A stretch of DNA of 64,000 nt from Paenibacillus sp. DMB5 (GTDB lineage: Bacteria > Bacillota > Bacilli > Paenibacillales > Paenibacillaceae): the NCBI RefSeq assembly GCF_001517085.1, contig NZ_LRAC01000124.1, forward strand, positions 248,001-312,000, in the 5' to 3' direction. The position numbers and the translations under genes were made by a program. This document shows positions 26,242 through 34,558 of this stretch, piece by piece. The notes beneath the pieces are model-generated. The model was not told the origin of the DNA, did not search any database, and saw only the letters and a list, made by a program, of their open reading frames with translations. The first letter of the stretch is position 1, and each line of letters starts with the position of its first letter.

Positions 26242-27048
26242 ATGTCAGAACGTTTAAACACAGAACAATTAAGTATCGGGTACGCTGAAGCAACGATTGT
26301 CAAAGGGCTGAACCTGTCACTCCCGACAGGTAAAATTACTGCGCTGGTTGGAGCTAACGGCTCCGGCAAATCTACAATTCTTAAAACAATGGCACGGATT
26401 ATGAAGCCAAAGAGCGGTAGTGTGATGCTGGACGGCAAATCAATCCATACCTTATCCACCAAGGAAGTGGCCCGCCAGCTGGCGATCCTGCCGCAGAATC
26501 CGACGGCTCCGGACGGATTGACGGTGTCTGAGCTGGTTGGTTACGGCCGGTATCCCCATCAGAAGGGCTTCGGCACAATGACGCCCGAAGACCGCGAGAT
26601 TATCGCCAATGCGATCACTGTGACCGGTATGGAGGAATTTCATGACCGTCCGATTGACCGCCTGTCGGGCGGTCAGCGCCAGCGTGCCTGGATTGCTATG
26701 GCTCTGGCCCAGCAGACGGATATCCTGTTCCTTGACGAGCCGACCACGTTCCTCGATATGGCCCACCAGCTTGAAGTACTGCAGCTGCTGCAGAAGCTGA
26801 ACCAGGAAGAAGGCCGCACGATCATTATGGTGGTGCATGATCTGAATCATGCTTCCCGTTACGCACAACATATGGTGGCGATCAAAGCCGGTACAGTTGT
26901 CAGCGAAGGGACTCCGTCCGAGGTAATGACGCCTGATGTACTCCGCAAGGTCTTCGGCATTGAATGCGACATCGTTGCCGATCCGCGTACGGGTGTCCCG
27001 CTGTGCCTGCCGTATGAGCTGGCCGCTTATAAAGCCGCCGGTTTGTAA
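26242..27048 (+). CDS. Siderophore ABC transporter ATP-binding protein
   Basis: A 268-residue ABC ATPase with Walker A GANGSGKST, signature LSGGQRQR and Walker B DILFLDEP followed by TTFLD, and His in VVHDLNH. It powers iron-siderophore import with the two FecCD permeases. The ATG at 26242 is chosen because AAGGAG lies at proper distance; a GTG nine bases upstream is too close to it. Confidence 0.92.
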   Translation: MSERLNTEQLSIGYAEATIVKGLNLSLPTGKITALVGANGSGKSTILKTMARIMKPKSGSVMLDGKSIHTLSTKEVARQLAILPQNPTAPDGLTVSELVGYGRYPHQKGFGTMTPEDREIIANAITVTGMEEFHDRPIDRLSGGQRQRAWIAMALAQQTDILFLDEPTTFLDMAHQLEVLQLLQKLNQEEGRTIIMVVHDLNHASRYAQHMVAIKAGTVVSEGTPSEVMTPDVLRKVFGIECDIVADPRTGVPLCLPYELAAYKAAGL

Positions 27049-27083
27049 TCAATCAAGGTTACGCATAAAGAGGAGGAAATGTA

Positions 27084-27902
27084 ATGAACGATGCACAACA
27101 AGAGCAGATACAGGACTTCGGCAGCAAGTTTGATCTGCATCCCGGCATTCCGGAAGGAACAGTGCATTCCTTTAATGCCGCTGAGATGGCAGATGAAGCG
27201 GGTATGAGAGCTTTTGTCGAGTGCTACAGGCCGCTTATCAAAGGGCTGGATGACAAAGTGGCTGCCTCTTATTTTGCCGGAGCCTTCGGTAATGTGGCCC
27301 TCGCAGTCCAATATGCTCTTTCTGTCTATTCTGCCAGTCCTGATGTCAGTCTGCCCGGCTTGTCTGTGCATCTCATCCCGGCCAATGGATATTGGCGTGT
27401 AGCCTTTTCCCTGAACAAATGGTCATTCATTCCGGCTCCTGCGGACGCGAAGGAGCGGACGGACTGGCGCAATGTACAGCTGACGCAGTTCTACCGGAAT
27501 ACGGCTGAACCGCTGCTGACTATGTTATCTAGCGTTACCGGGCTTGCCGGGAGCGAAATTTGGGGCCAGCTGCCCACAAAATTTAACTATTATCTTGAGG
27601 TTTTCACCTCCGGTGATGTTCCCGCAGGCTTGCTGGAGACTTTGCAGGAAGATTACCGGTATCTGCGCGAAGAAATGCCTGCGGCAATATTCGGCTTGAA
27701 GAGAAATCCGTTTCACGTTCAGGTGCGCAGGATCGAATCGCTGGCTGATCCGGATAAGACTGTGAATATGCGTAACCGCTGCTGCCTGTATTACCGGACA
27801 GAAGGGGGTAGCTATTGCTACACCTGCCCCCGGCTGAAGGAAGAAGAGCGTGCGGCCCGCCGGACCGAATTCCGCAGTACTGCCTCTGCAGGCCAGGCTT
27901 AG
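27084..27902 (+). CDS. FhuF-type siderophore-iron reductase
   Basis: A 272-residue protein whose C-terminus holds CC-x10-C-x2-C (RCC to CYTC), the unusual [2Fe-2S] motif of FhuF. FhuF-like proteins reduce ferric siderophores in the cytoplasm so that iron is released. It is the last gene of the uptake operon, 35 bases after the ATPase, with GAGGAGG before the ATG. The N-terminal part (about 1-220) shows only weak family signals, as is usual in this divergent group. Confidence 0.85.
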   Translation: MNDAQQEQIQDFGSKFDLHPGIPEGTVHSFNAAEMADEAGMRAFVECYRPLIKGLDDKVAASYFAGAFGNVALAVQYALSVYSASPDVSLPGLSVHLIPANGYWRVAFSLNKWSFIPAPADAKERTDWRNVQLTQFYRNTAEPLLTMLSSVTGLAGSEIWGQLPTKFNYYLEVFTSGDVPAGLLETLQEDYRYLREEMPAAIFGLKRNPFHVQVRRIESLADPDKTVNMRNRCCLYYRTEGGSYCYTCPRLKEEERAARRTEFRSTASAGQA

Positions 27903-27953
27903 ATATAATTCGCCGGATTGCCGCATAAACTGGATACACAAAGCATCAGCCGC

Positions 27954-27990
27954 AGGCTCCCGTCATTGACAAGGGAGCCTGTTCGTTGTT
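27954..27990 (+). terminator. Intrinsic terminator
   Basis: AGGCTCCC (27954-27961) pairs with GGGAGCCT (27973-27980), followed by a T-rich stretch. Confidence 0.75.
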
Positions 27991-28058
27991 ACAGTTGGGG
28001 ATGCCATTAATTCAGGCTGATAGCCGGCTCATGTATTGATTGTAAAGGAGCATGAAAC

Positions 28059-28970
28059 ATGAATATAAGCCAAGTTGAACAGGATCTGCAGCAGCTTCTT
28101 CCGGTCGGAACGGTAAGAAGCCGGGAAATGCTGAAAACTTATGTATTTACACAAATCGGCGGGATAGCCGATATTCTGGCTGTACCTGCAAGCTATGAGG
28201 AAATACAAAATGTGGTTACATACGCCCGTGAGCGTAATATCCCGTTAACCGTCCTTGGAAACGGGTCAAATGTCATTATACGCGACGGCGGCATACGCGG
28301 AATCGTGCTGTATACTTCGGTTTTGGATAAGATGGCCATTGAGAACGGGCTGCTGGTTGCCCAGTGCGGTGCCAAAATTATTGATGCCTCGGCCTATGCG
28401 CTGGAGCAGGAGCTGACGGGGCTGGAATTTGCCTGCGGTATTCCCGGAACAGTAGGCGGCGCGCTTTATATGAACGCCGGTGCCTACGGCGGCGAGGTCA
28501 AGGATGTGCTGCACAGTGCCCTGGCCGTTAACAAAGAAGGACAGCTCGTAACGCTGCAGGGGGAGGAGCTGCAGTTTGGATACCGGCACAGTATTTTTGC
28601 CGGAGGAGATTATATCGTGCTTGAGGCGCGCTTTGCCCTGCAGCCGGGAGATCCGGCGGCCATCAAAGCGAAGATGGATGAGCTGACCTATCTAAGGGAA
28701 TCCAAGCAGCCGCTCGAATATCCTTCCTGCGGCAGTGTGTTCAAACGGCCGCCGGGCAGGTTCGCCGGGCAGCTGATTCAGGAAAGCGGGCTGCAGGGTG
28801 TACGGATCGGCGGAGCGGAGGTATCCCGCAAGCATGCCGGGTTTATCGTGAATGCGGATAATGCAACGGCTAATGACTATATCGGCCTAATCCATCATGT
28901 CCGGGCTGCGGTCAAGGATAAGTTCGGTGTAGAGCTGGAGACGGAAGTACGAATTATCGGGGAAGACTGA
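28059..28970 (+). CDS. murB: UDP-N-acetylenolpyruvoylglucosamine reductase
   Basis: A 303-residue FAD enzyme of peptidoglycan precursor synthesis that reduces UDP-GlcNAc-enolpyruvate to UDP-MurNAc with NADPH. The FAD-binding block (TVLGNGSNVIIRDGG) and FACGIPGTVGGALYMNAGAYGG are clear; the catalytic Ser is in PSCGSVFKRP, and the C-terminal Glu is in ETEVRIIGE. The length and the form with a Ser-containing CGSVFKRP fit the type II MurB of Firmicutes. Monocistronic, with a very strong terminator. Confidence 0.94.
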   Translation: MNISQVEQDLQQLLPVGTVRSREMLKTYVFTQIGGIADILAVPASYEEIQNVVTYARERNIPLTVLGNGSNVIIRDGGIRGIVLYTSVLDKMAIENGLLVAQCGAKIIDASAYALEQELTGLEFACGIPGTVGGALYMNAGAYGGEVKDVLHSALAVNKEGQLVTLQGEELQFGYRHSIFAGGDYIVLEARFALQPGDPAAIKAKMDELTYLRESKQPLEYPSCGSVFKRPPGRFAGQLIQESGLQGVRIGGAEVSRKHAGFIVNADNATANDYIGLIHHVRAAVKDKFGVELETEVRIIGED

Positions 28971-29014
28971 ACAGGAGGCCGCAGCACTAGTCTGCGGCCT
29001 CCTGTTCTTTTAAT
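28970..29014. terminator. Strong terminator after murB
   Basis: A perfect 15-base stem joins 28970-28984 and 28992-29006 (core CAGGAGGCCGCAG), followed by CTTTTAAT. It begins at the last base of the murB stop codon. Confidence 0.9.
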
Positions 29015-29058
29015 ATGGAACCTGATGTTTAAAACTTAATGCAATTAACTATCATGAG

Positions 29059-29400
29059 TTAAGCTTCACTGATAGTAATGGTGTACCGGGCCCGCTCAGT
29101 CTGCAGCTCAGCTTTATCAGCTTCCGCTGAATGAACCTGCAGTCCGCTGACCGCCAGTTCATAGCTTGGCTGCGGCAGGGGGACAAGTTCCCCGTCTCCG
29201 TTCAAAGTGCTGCCGGTGCCTCTCAGTATAAGGGCATCGCCCAGATAATCGTCAATTACATCCTCGGAGCTCCGGTAATCCACACTTTCCAGGCTGAAGT
29301 GAACGGTGTCCACATCCTCAAGCTCCTGCTTTTCAATGACAATAGTTTTACCCGCTCCTGAGGCTAGCCATTCTTGAAGCTGCTGTACCGCTTGTTCCAT
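29059..29400 (-). CDS. Hypothetical protein
   Basis: A 113-residue acidic soluble protein with no recognised domain. AAGGATGGG precedes the ATG. It has no signal or membrane segment. It lies alone on the minus strand between murB and the ZIP gene. Confidence 0.6.
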   Translation of the reverse strand: MEQAVQQLQEWLASGAGKTIVIEKQELEDVDTVHFSLESVDYRSSEDVIDDYLGDALILRGTGSTLNGDGELVPLPQPSYELAVSGLQVHSAEADKAELQTERARYTITISEA

Positions 29401-29585
29401 AAGCTGATCCCATCCTTGTATAGGAGATTATATTTTAAGTTACCCCTTTAGGGCCAATTGAATCCATCCCATCCCTTATAATCCGGTACCAGGCATTAGC
29501 CGGTATGTTTGCTGTATGCCTTAGAAGTGTACAATAAAGTTATGCGTGATGAGCGCAATGCTACTAACAAAAGAAGGTGAAGCGG

Positions 29586-30326
29586 ATGTGGAACGCCCTG
29601 TTGTGGGGAGCGGTATCCGGTTCGGCGGTGCTGATTGGTGCGCTGGCAGCCCTGTTTCTGCGTATCCAGACCAGGTGGATCGGTTTCATTATGGCGTTCG
29701 GCACAGGCGTGCTGATCGGTGCTGCCGCCTATGAGCTGCTGGATGATTCTGCGAATGACGGCGGACTGGTTCCGACGATCATCGGTTTTATTGCCGGTGC
29801 GCTGGTGTTTACAGGGTTTGACTGGTACATTTCACGCAAGGGAGGATCGGGACGGAAGCGTTCGGTCCGTTCCGGGAAGAGCGCACAGCCACATAGCGGA
29901 AGCGGACTGGCGATATTTGCCGGCACCGTGCTGGATGCCATTCCGGAGTCCATTATGATCGGGGCAAGCCTGATCTCGGGAGAAGGGGTAAGCCTTCTGC
30001 TGGTGATTGCCATTTTTATCAGCAATATTCCTGAAGGACTGTCCAGTACAGCCGGACTCAAGCAGGACGGATACAGCAAAAGCAAAATAATCCTGCTGTG
30101 GCTCAGTGTGCTGGTTATTTCTACTGTAGCTTCTGGAGCAGGCTATGCGTTTATGGATCATGCGAACGGTTCTACAACAGCGCTGATTGCTTCTTTTGCC
30201 GGAGGAGGAATTATTGCGATGGTTTCTTCCAGCATGATGCCGGAGGCCTACGAGGAAGGCGGGCCGCTGACCGGTCTGGCTGCTGCACTGGGATTGCTGT
30301 GTTCACTTATTCTGGATCATCTGTAA
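29586..30326 (+). CDS. ZIP-family metal transporter
   Basis: A 246-residue membrane protein of the ZIP family. The metal-binding motifs are seen in TM4 and TM5: DAIPESIMIG and SNIPEGLSS, both with the HN(D)xPEG-like core. A short variable cytosolic loop rich in Arg, Lys and Ser lies at about 92-112. It probably takes up Zn2+ or another divalent metal. The ATG at 29586 is preferred, with AAGAAGGTGA upstream; a GTG at 29577 overlaps that site. Confidence 0.87.
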   Translation: MWNALLWGAVSGSAVLIGALAALFLRIQTRWIGFIMAFGTGVLIGAAAYELLDDSANDGGLVPTIIGFIAGALVFTGFDWYISRKGGSGRKRSVRSGKSAQPHSGSGLAIFAGTVLDAIPESIMIGASLISGEGVSLLLVIAIFISNIPEGLSSTAGLKQDGYSKSKIILLWLSVLVISTVASGAGYAFMDHANGSTTALIASFAGGGIIAMVSSSMMPEAYEEGGPLTGLAAALGLLCSLILDHL

Positions 30327-30329
30327 AGC

Positions 30330-30359
30330 TTGCCAGAAGACAACGAAACATGGTATAGT
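30330..30359 (+). promoter_or_regulatory. Sigma-A promoter of the que operon
   Basis: TTGCCA (30330-30335), an 18-base spacer and TATAGT (30354-30359) lie just upstream of the preQ1 riboswitch. Confidence 0.6.
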
Positions 30360-30407
30360 TCAAGGCGCTAATACAAGCATAAGAAGAATTCTGTGCGTTC
30401 GCACAGG

Positions 30408-30521
30408 AGAGGTTCGCAAACTCCCTCTATAAAAAACTATTTAGTAGAGCCAAGTTTTCGAAATCTCGTTCTTCTTTCCTGTTGCCGGCAGAAAGCCGGG
30501 GGGAAAAGAGAGGGGTTTTTT
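30408..30521 (+). promoter_or_regulatory. preQ1 class I riboswitch with terminator
   Basis: The aptamer at about 30408-30440 has AGAGG, a loop, CCCTCT and the A-rich tail ATAAAAAACTA, closely matching the B. subtilis queC aptamer. The expression platform is a hairpin at about 30473-30509 (CCGGC/GCCGG core) followed by GGGG and TTTTTT. The ribosome site of queF sits at its 3' edge, so transcription and translation could both be affected. preQ1 should lower expression. Confidence 0.92.
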
Positions 30522-30524
30522 GTC

Positions 30525-31025
30525 ATGTCAGAAGGCAGACTGAAAGAGGAAATGCCGGAGGTTACCCTATTGGGCAACCAGGGAACCAAGTATAATTTCG
30601 GTTACGATCCGGAAGTGCTGGAAGCGTTCGATAACAAGCATCCCGGCCGCGATTATTTTGTCAAATTCAATTGTCCGGAGTTCACCAGCCTGTGTCCTGT
30701 AACCGGTCAGCCGGATTTCGGCGTGATGTACATCTCGTACATTCCCGATATCAAGATGGTGGAATCCAAGTCGCTTAAGCTGTACCTGTTCAGCTTCCGC
30801 AATCATGGTGATTTTCATGAGGACTGTGTCAACATTATTATGAATGACCTGATCTCCCTGATGAATCCGCGTTATATTGAAGTGTGGGGCAAATTCACGC
30901 CGCGCGGCGGCATCTCCATTGATCCTTACTGCAATTGGGGGCGTCCGGGAACCAAGTATGAGGCCATGGCCGAGCACCGGCTGATGAATCATGACCTGTA
31001 TCCTGAGAAAGTGGACAACCGGTAG
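30525..31025 (+). CDS. queF: NADPH-dependent preQ0 reductase QueF
   Basis: A 166-residue enzyme of the short QueF type that reduces the nitrile of preQ0 to preQ1. The catalytic Cys lies in [13 protein letters not shown], with the Asp of the same motif, and [16 protein letters not shown] is the family signature binding the substrate. The ATG at 30525 fits the GAGAGGGG ribosome site inside the riboswitch platform. It is first in a queF-queC-queD-queE operon; B. subtilis has queC-queD-queE-queF. Confidence 0.94.
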   Translation: MSEGRLKEEMPEVTLLGNQGTKYNFGYDPEVLEAFDNKHPGRDYFVKFNCPEFTSLCPVTGQPDFGVMYISYIPDIKMVESKSLKLYLFSFRNHGDFHEDCVNIIMNDLISLMNPRYIEVWGKFTPRGGISIDPYCNWGRPGTKYEAMAEHRLMNHDLYPEKVDNR

Positions 31026-31056
31026 GCGGAAGGCAATGGGAGGAGAGAGTGAACGT

Positions 31057-31719
31057 ATGAATAAAAAAGCACTCGTCGTGTTCAGCGGCGGCCAGGACAG
31101 CACTACCTGCCTCGTATGGGCGCTGAAGCATTTTGAAGAGGTACAGGTTGTTACTTTTAATTATAACCAGCGTCATGCAGCCGAAATTGAAGTCGCGAAA
31201 GAAATTGCCGCTAATTTCGGCGTGAAGCAGCATATTCTGGATCTGGGACTGCTTAATCAGCTGGCACCCAACGCGCTCACCCGCGATGATATAGCAATTG
31301 AAGCCGGGGAAGACGGGGAGCTGCCGAGCACCTTTGTGGACGGGCGCAATTTGCTGTTCCTGTCGTTTGCCGCCATTATGGCGAAGCAGCTGGGCTATGC
31401 GAATATCATAACCGGTGTGTGCCAGACTGACTTCAGCGGTTATCCTGACTGCCGGGATGTGTTTGTAAAATCACTGAATGTGACGCTTAACCTGTCAATG
31501 GATTATGAGTTTGTTATTCACACCCCGCTGATGTGGCTCGATAAAAAAGAAACCTGGAAGCTCGCCGATGAGCTTGGCCAGTTCGATTATGTCCGTGAGC
31601 ATACCTTGACCTGCTATAACGGTATTATCGGCAGCGGGTGTGGCACCTGTCCGGCCTGTCTGCTGCGCCAGCGCGGGCTTGAACAGTACGTGGCAGAAAG
31701 AAAGCAGGGTGATCTGTAA
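31057..31719 (+). CDS. queC: 7-cyano-7-deazaguanine synthase QueC
   Basis: A 220-residue ATP-dependent enzyme converting 7-carboxy-7-deazaguanine to preQ0. The N-terminal P-loop FSGGQDSTT and the C-terminal zinc site ([10 protein letters not shown] with an upstream Cys) are present. GGAGGAG precedes the ATG, 31 bases after queF. Its stop codon overlaps the queD start. Confidence 0.94.
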   Translation: MNKKALVVFSGGQDSTTCLVWALKHFEEVQVVTFNYNQRHAAEIEVAKEIAANFGVKQHILDLGLLNQLAPNALTRDDIAIEAGEDGELPSTFVDGRNLLFLSFAAIMAKQLGYANIITGVCQTDFSGYPDCRDVFVKSLNVTLNLSMDYEFVIHTPLMWLDKKETWKLADELGQFDYVREHTLTCYNGIIGSGCGTCPACLLRQRGLEQYVAERKQGDL

Positions 31720-32201
31720 TGCTGGGTGAAGTAACCGTCTGCAAAATATTCACCTTTGACTCCGCACATCAGCTGGTCGGCCACAAAGGCAAATGCAGCA
31801 ATCTGCACGGGCATACGTACCAGCTGGAGGTTATGCTCAAAGGCAAGCCGCGGACAGAAGCCGGCCACTCAGATGAAGGCTTTGTCATTGATTTCAGTGA
31901 TATTAAAGCGACCGTACAGCAGCAGCTGGTAGACCGGCTGGATCATGCTTTTCTGGCCATGGGCAATGAGCCTGTGCTGGAAACCCTGAAGCAGACCGGC
32001 TCCAAGGTAGCGCTGCTCGGCTTCCGTACAACAGTAGAAAACATGTCTGCATACATTGCCCACCGGCTGAAGCTGGCAGACCTTCCATTGTATTCTGTTA
32101 AGCTGTGGGAGACACCAACCTCCTGGGCGGAAGTGCTGGCTTCAGACATTCCGGAAGACGGGCCTGCCTACCGGATACACGGAGGCTGTGACTGTGAGTA
32201 A
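31719..32201 (+). CDS. queD: 6-carboxytetrahydropterin synthase QueD
   Basis: A 160-residue enzyme of the 6-pyruvoyl-tetrahydropterin synthase fold that makes 6-carboxytetrahydropterin from dihydroneopterin triphosphate. The zinc ligands are seen in FDSAHQL and NLHGHTYQLE, with the catalytic Asp/His region RLDHAFL. It overlaps queC by one base and queE by about eight. Confidence 0.93.
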   Translation: MLGEVTVCKIFTFDSAHQLVGHKGKCSNLHGHTYQLEVMLKGKPRTEAGHSDEGFVIDFSDIKATVQQQLVDRLDHAFLAMGNEPVLETLKQTGSKVALLGFRTTVENMSAYIAHRLKLADLPLYSVKLWETPTSWAEVLASDIPEDGPAYRIHGGCDCE

Positions 32202-32916
32202 AATTCCGGTAATTGAAATTTTTGGTCCGACGATTCAGGGAGAAGGCGCCGTTATCGGCGTAAAGACGATGTTCGTGCGCACTTACGGCTGTGACTATCG
32301 CTGCAGCTGGTGCGACTCGGCCTTCACCTGGGACGGCTCTGCCAAGGATATCGTGCGGATGCTGGAGCCGGAGGAGATCATGAATGAGCTGCTTGCCCTG
32401 GCCGGCAGCAATTTTGACTCCGTGACCATCTCAGGTGGCAATCCGGCACTGCTCGGTGACAGCATGGGGCAATTTGTTGATCTATTGCATGAGCGCGGCA
32501 TCCAGGCAGCAATCGAAACCCAGGGGAGCCGCTGGCAGGACTGGTTCTATGAGATTGACGCTCTGACGATCAGCCCGAAACCGCCAAGCTCAGGCATGAA
32601 GACGGACTGGGCGATACTGGACAGTATTCTCGAGAAGCTGAAAGTGCCTGGCAAAGGAACTCACAGCCTGAAGGTCGTGGTGTTCAATGGGGAAGACTAT
32701 GCTTATGCCAAAACGGTACATCAGCGTTACCCGGGAGTACAGCTGTTCCTTCAGCCTGGTAATGATGATGTGACGGAGCAAGGAGATATATCGGCACGTC
32801 TGCTTGGACGCCTGGAATGGCTGTTCAATCTCGTTATTGCCGATCCGGCCATGAACCGGGTAAGAGTGCTGCCGCAGCTGCACGCGCTAATCTGGCACAA
32901 TAAACGGGGAAAATAG
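32194..32916 (+). CDS. queE: 7-carboxy-7-deazaguanine synthase QueE
   Basis: A 240-residue radical SAM enzyme. The cluster motif is C-x3-C-x2-C (CDYRCSWC), the compact form typical of QueE, preceded by GPTIQGEG. It rearranges carboxytetrahydropterin to the deazaguanine ring. The GTG at 32194 is eight bases after GGAGG and is preferred to the GTG at 32188; either starts inside the end of queD, so translation is coupled. Confidence 0.93.
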   Translation: MSKIPVIEIFGPTIQGEGAVIGVKTMFVRTYGCDYRCSWCDSAFTWDGSAKDIVRMLEPEEIMNELLALAGSNFDSVTISGGNPALLGDSMGQFVDLLHERGIQAAIETQGSRWQDWFYEIDALTISPKPPSSGMKTDWAILDSILEKLKVPGKGTHSLKVVVFNGEDYAYAKTVHQRYPGVQLFLQPGNDDVTEQGDISARLLGRLEWLFNLVIADPAMNRVRVLPQLHALIWHNKRGK

Positions 32917-32930
32917 CTGGCACCGACTTA

Positions 32931-32976
32931 AGAGGCAACTGTGATTATCTGATGATAATTGCGGTTGCCTCTTTTT
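32931..32976 (+). terminator. Terminator of the que operon
   Basis: AGAGGCAAC (32931-32939) pairs with GTTGCCTCT (32964-32972), with an inner ATTATC/GATAAT stem, followed by T residues. Confidence 0.85.
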
Positions 32977-33096
32977 GCTGATCTTTTATACTTTAATAAA
33001 TGATAGAATAGATTTGAATAGGGGAAAACCGGAATGGAGTTCGAAGGGCCGGCATTGACCGAATCAGAATTATTTTATACAGGGAGGATTTTAGCG

Positions 33097-33615
33097 ATGA
33101 CTAAGGCACTGCTGATTATTGATGTACAGGAAGCAATGTTTTCTTATCCGGGAATGAGTCTGTTTGACGGGGAGCAGGTGATGGACCGGATTGTCTCCCT
33201 GCTGGACAAAGCCCGTTCGGCTGGCGCTCCTGTCGTGTATATCCAGCATACAGAGGATGAGGAATATACCCGGGGGCTGCCGACCTGGGAGATTAGCAGC
33301 CGGATTACGCCGCGTGAAGGAGAAACGGTTGTGGAGAAGCCGACCTGGGATGCGTTTCACCGCACCGTACTGCATGAGGAGCTTCAGCGTCAGGGTATTA
33401 CAGAGCTGGTGATCTGCGGGATGCAGACGGAATTCTGTCTCGATACCACCTGCCGGCGTGCTTATAGTATGGGCTACCGGAATATTCTGGTACAGGATGC
33501 GCACAGTACCTTTGATAACGGAAATCTCAGCGGGGAGGAAATTGTCCGGCACCATAACGGGGTGCTCGGCGGAAGATTTGCCAGACTGCAGCGTGCGGAC
33601 GAGATCGGGTTTTGA
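33097..33615 (+). CDS. Isochorismatase-family cysteine hydrolase
   Basis: A 172-residue hydrolase of the isochorismatase-like superfamily. The triad is complete: Asp9 (IIDVQ), Lys81 (VEKPTWDAF) and Cys114 (GMQTEFCLDTT). The physiological substrate is not readable; relatives hydrolyse nicotinamide, isochorismate or other amides. GGGAGG precedes the ATG at 33097. The VanW gene starts at its stop codon. Confidence 0.87.
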   Translation: MTKALLIIDVQEAMFSYPGMSLFDGEQVMDRIVSLLDKARSAGAPVVYIQHTEDEEYTRGLPTWEISSRITPREGETVVEKPTWDAFHRTVLHEELQRQGITELVICGMQTEFCLDTTCRRAYSMGYRNILVQDAHSTFDNGNLSGEEIVRHHNGVLGGRFARLQRADEIGF

Positions 33616-34460
33616 TGAGCCAGGCCAAGTCGGCAATGAAGCCAATCCGCCGTTCCAGGCTGCGTTTGTATGCCGGAAAGCGGTACTTCATCTGTAAAAG
33701 ATATTGGCAGTGGCTGATCCGTCCAGGCAATAGGGCAAAGACCTTCAGCAAAGATACACTTACATATAAGGCTGCAGAGCATTCAACCCCGCTGCTGCGG
33801 AAGCTGCGTAATGTAGACATGCAGCTGCAATACAACAAAATCACCAACCTGACGATCGCTGCCTGCAGACTGGACGGGCTGCTGATCCGTCCGGGTGAGA
33901 CCTTTTCCTATTGGCGGAGTATCGGGAAGCCGACCCGCCGCAAAGGTTATGTGGACGGGATGGTATTATTCTATGGCGGTTTCCGCTCCGGAACAGGCGG
34001 CGGTTTATGCCAGCTGTCCAATCTGATCTACTGGATGGCACTGCATACCCCTTTGACAGTAACGGAGCGTCACCGGCACAGCTACGACGTGTTTCCGGAT
34101 GAACGGCGCACCCAGCCTTTTGGCAGCGGGGCCACCTGTGCCTATAATTATCTTGATCTGCAGCTTACGAATCATACAGATCATACTTATCAGCTGAAGC
34201 TGCATCTGGATGATACATTTCTGTACGGGGAATGGCGCTGTGACAACGAGCCATTGTACTCCTATGAGGTATATGAGGCGGATCACGTCATCAGCCTCGA
34301 GCCTTGGGGCGGATACATCCGCAGCAACCGTATCCGCCGCAAAGTGCTGACCCGCAGCGGAGAACTGGCCGGGGATGAGGCTGTGGCGGAGAATCATGCC
34401 CTGATGATGTATTCACCGCTGCTGTATCCGCCTGCCGGAACGGAAAGCGGATCCTCGTAA
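33615..34460 (+). CDS. VanW-family protein
   Basis: A 281-residue protein with the VanW domain (about 55-210): LRPGETFSYW-like IRPGETFSYWRSIG, then GGFRSGTGGGLCQLSN and HRHSYDVFPD. VanW is an accessory gene in some VanB glycopeptide-resistance clusters, but its function is unknown and chromosomal copies are common in Firmicutes, so this is not evidence of resistance. No other van gene is present. The ATG overlaps the previous stop. Confidence 0.82.
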   Translation: MSQAKSAMKPIRRSRLRLYAGKRYFICKRYWQWLIRPGNRAKTFSKDTLTYKAAEHSTPLLRKLRNVDMQLQYNKITNLTIAACRLDGLLIRPGETFSYWRSIGKPTRRKGYVDGMVLFYGGFRSGTGGGLCQLSNLIYWMALHTPLTVTERHRHSYDVFPDERRTQPFGSGATCAYNYLDLQLTNHTDHTYQLKLHLDDTFLYGEWRCDNEPLYSYEVYEADHVISLEPWGGYIRSNRIRRKVLTRSGELAGDEAVAENHALMMYSPLLYPPAGTESGSS

Positions 34461-34558
34461 CAGATACAAACTTTCGACGAAGGGGATAATCCGGGGGATT
34501 TTGGGGTTATAACATAATAGGATTTGTTAACTCTACCTTCGAAGGAGTGATCCTCATC

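Noticed and set aside
33615..34460. Vancomycin resistance locus
   Set aside because: VanW-domain proteins are common in Firmicutes; no vanA/B ligase, vanH, vanX or vanRS gene is present.
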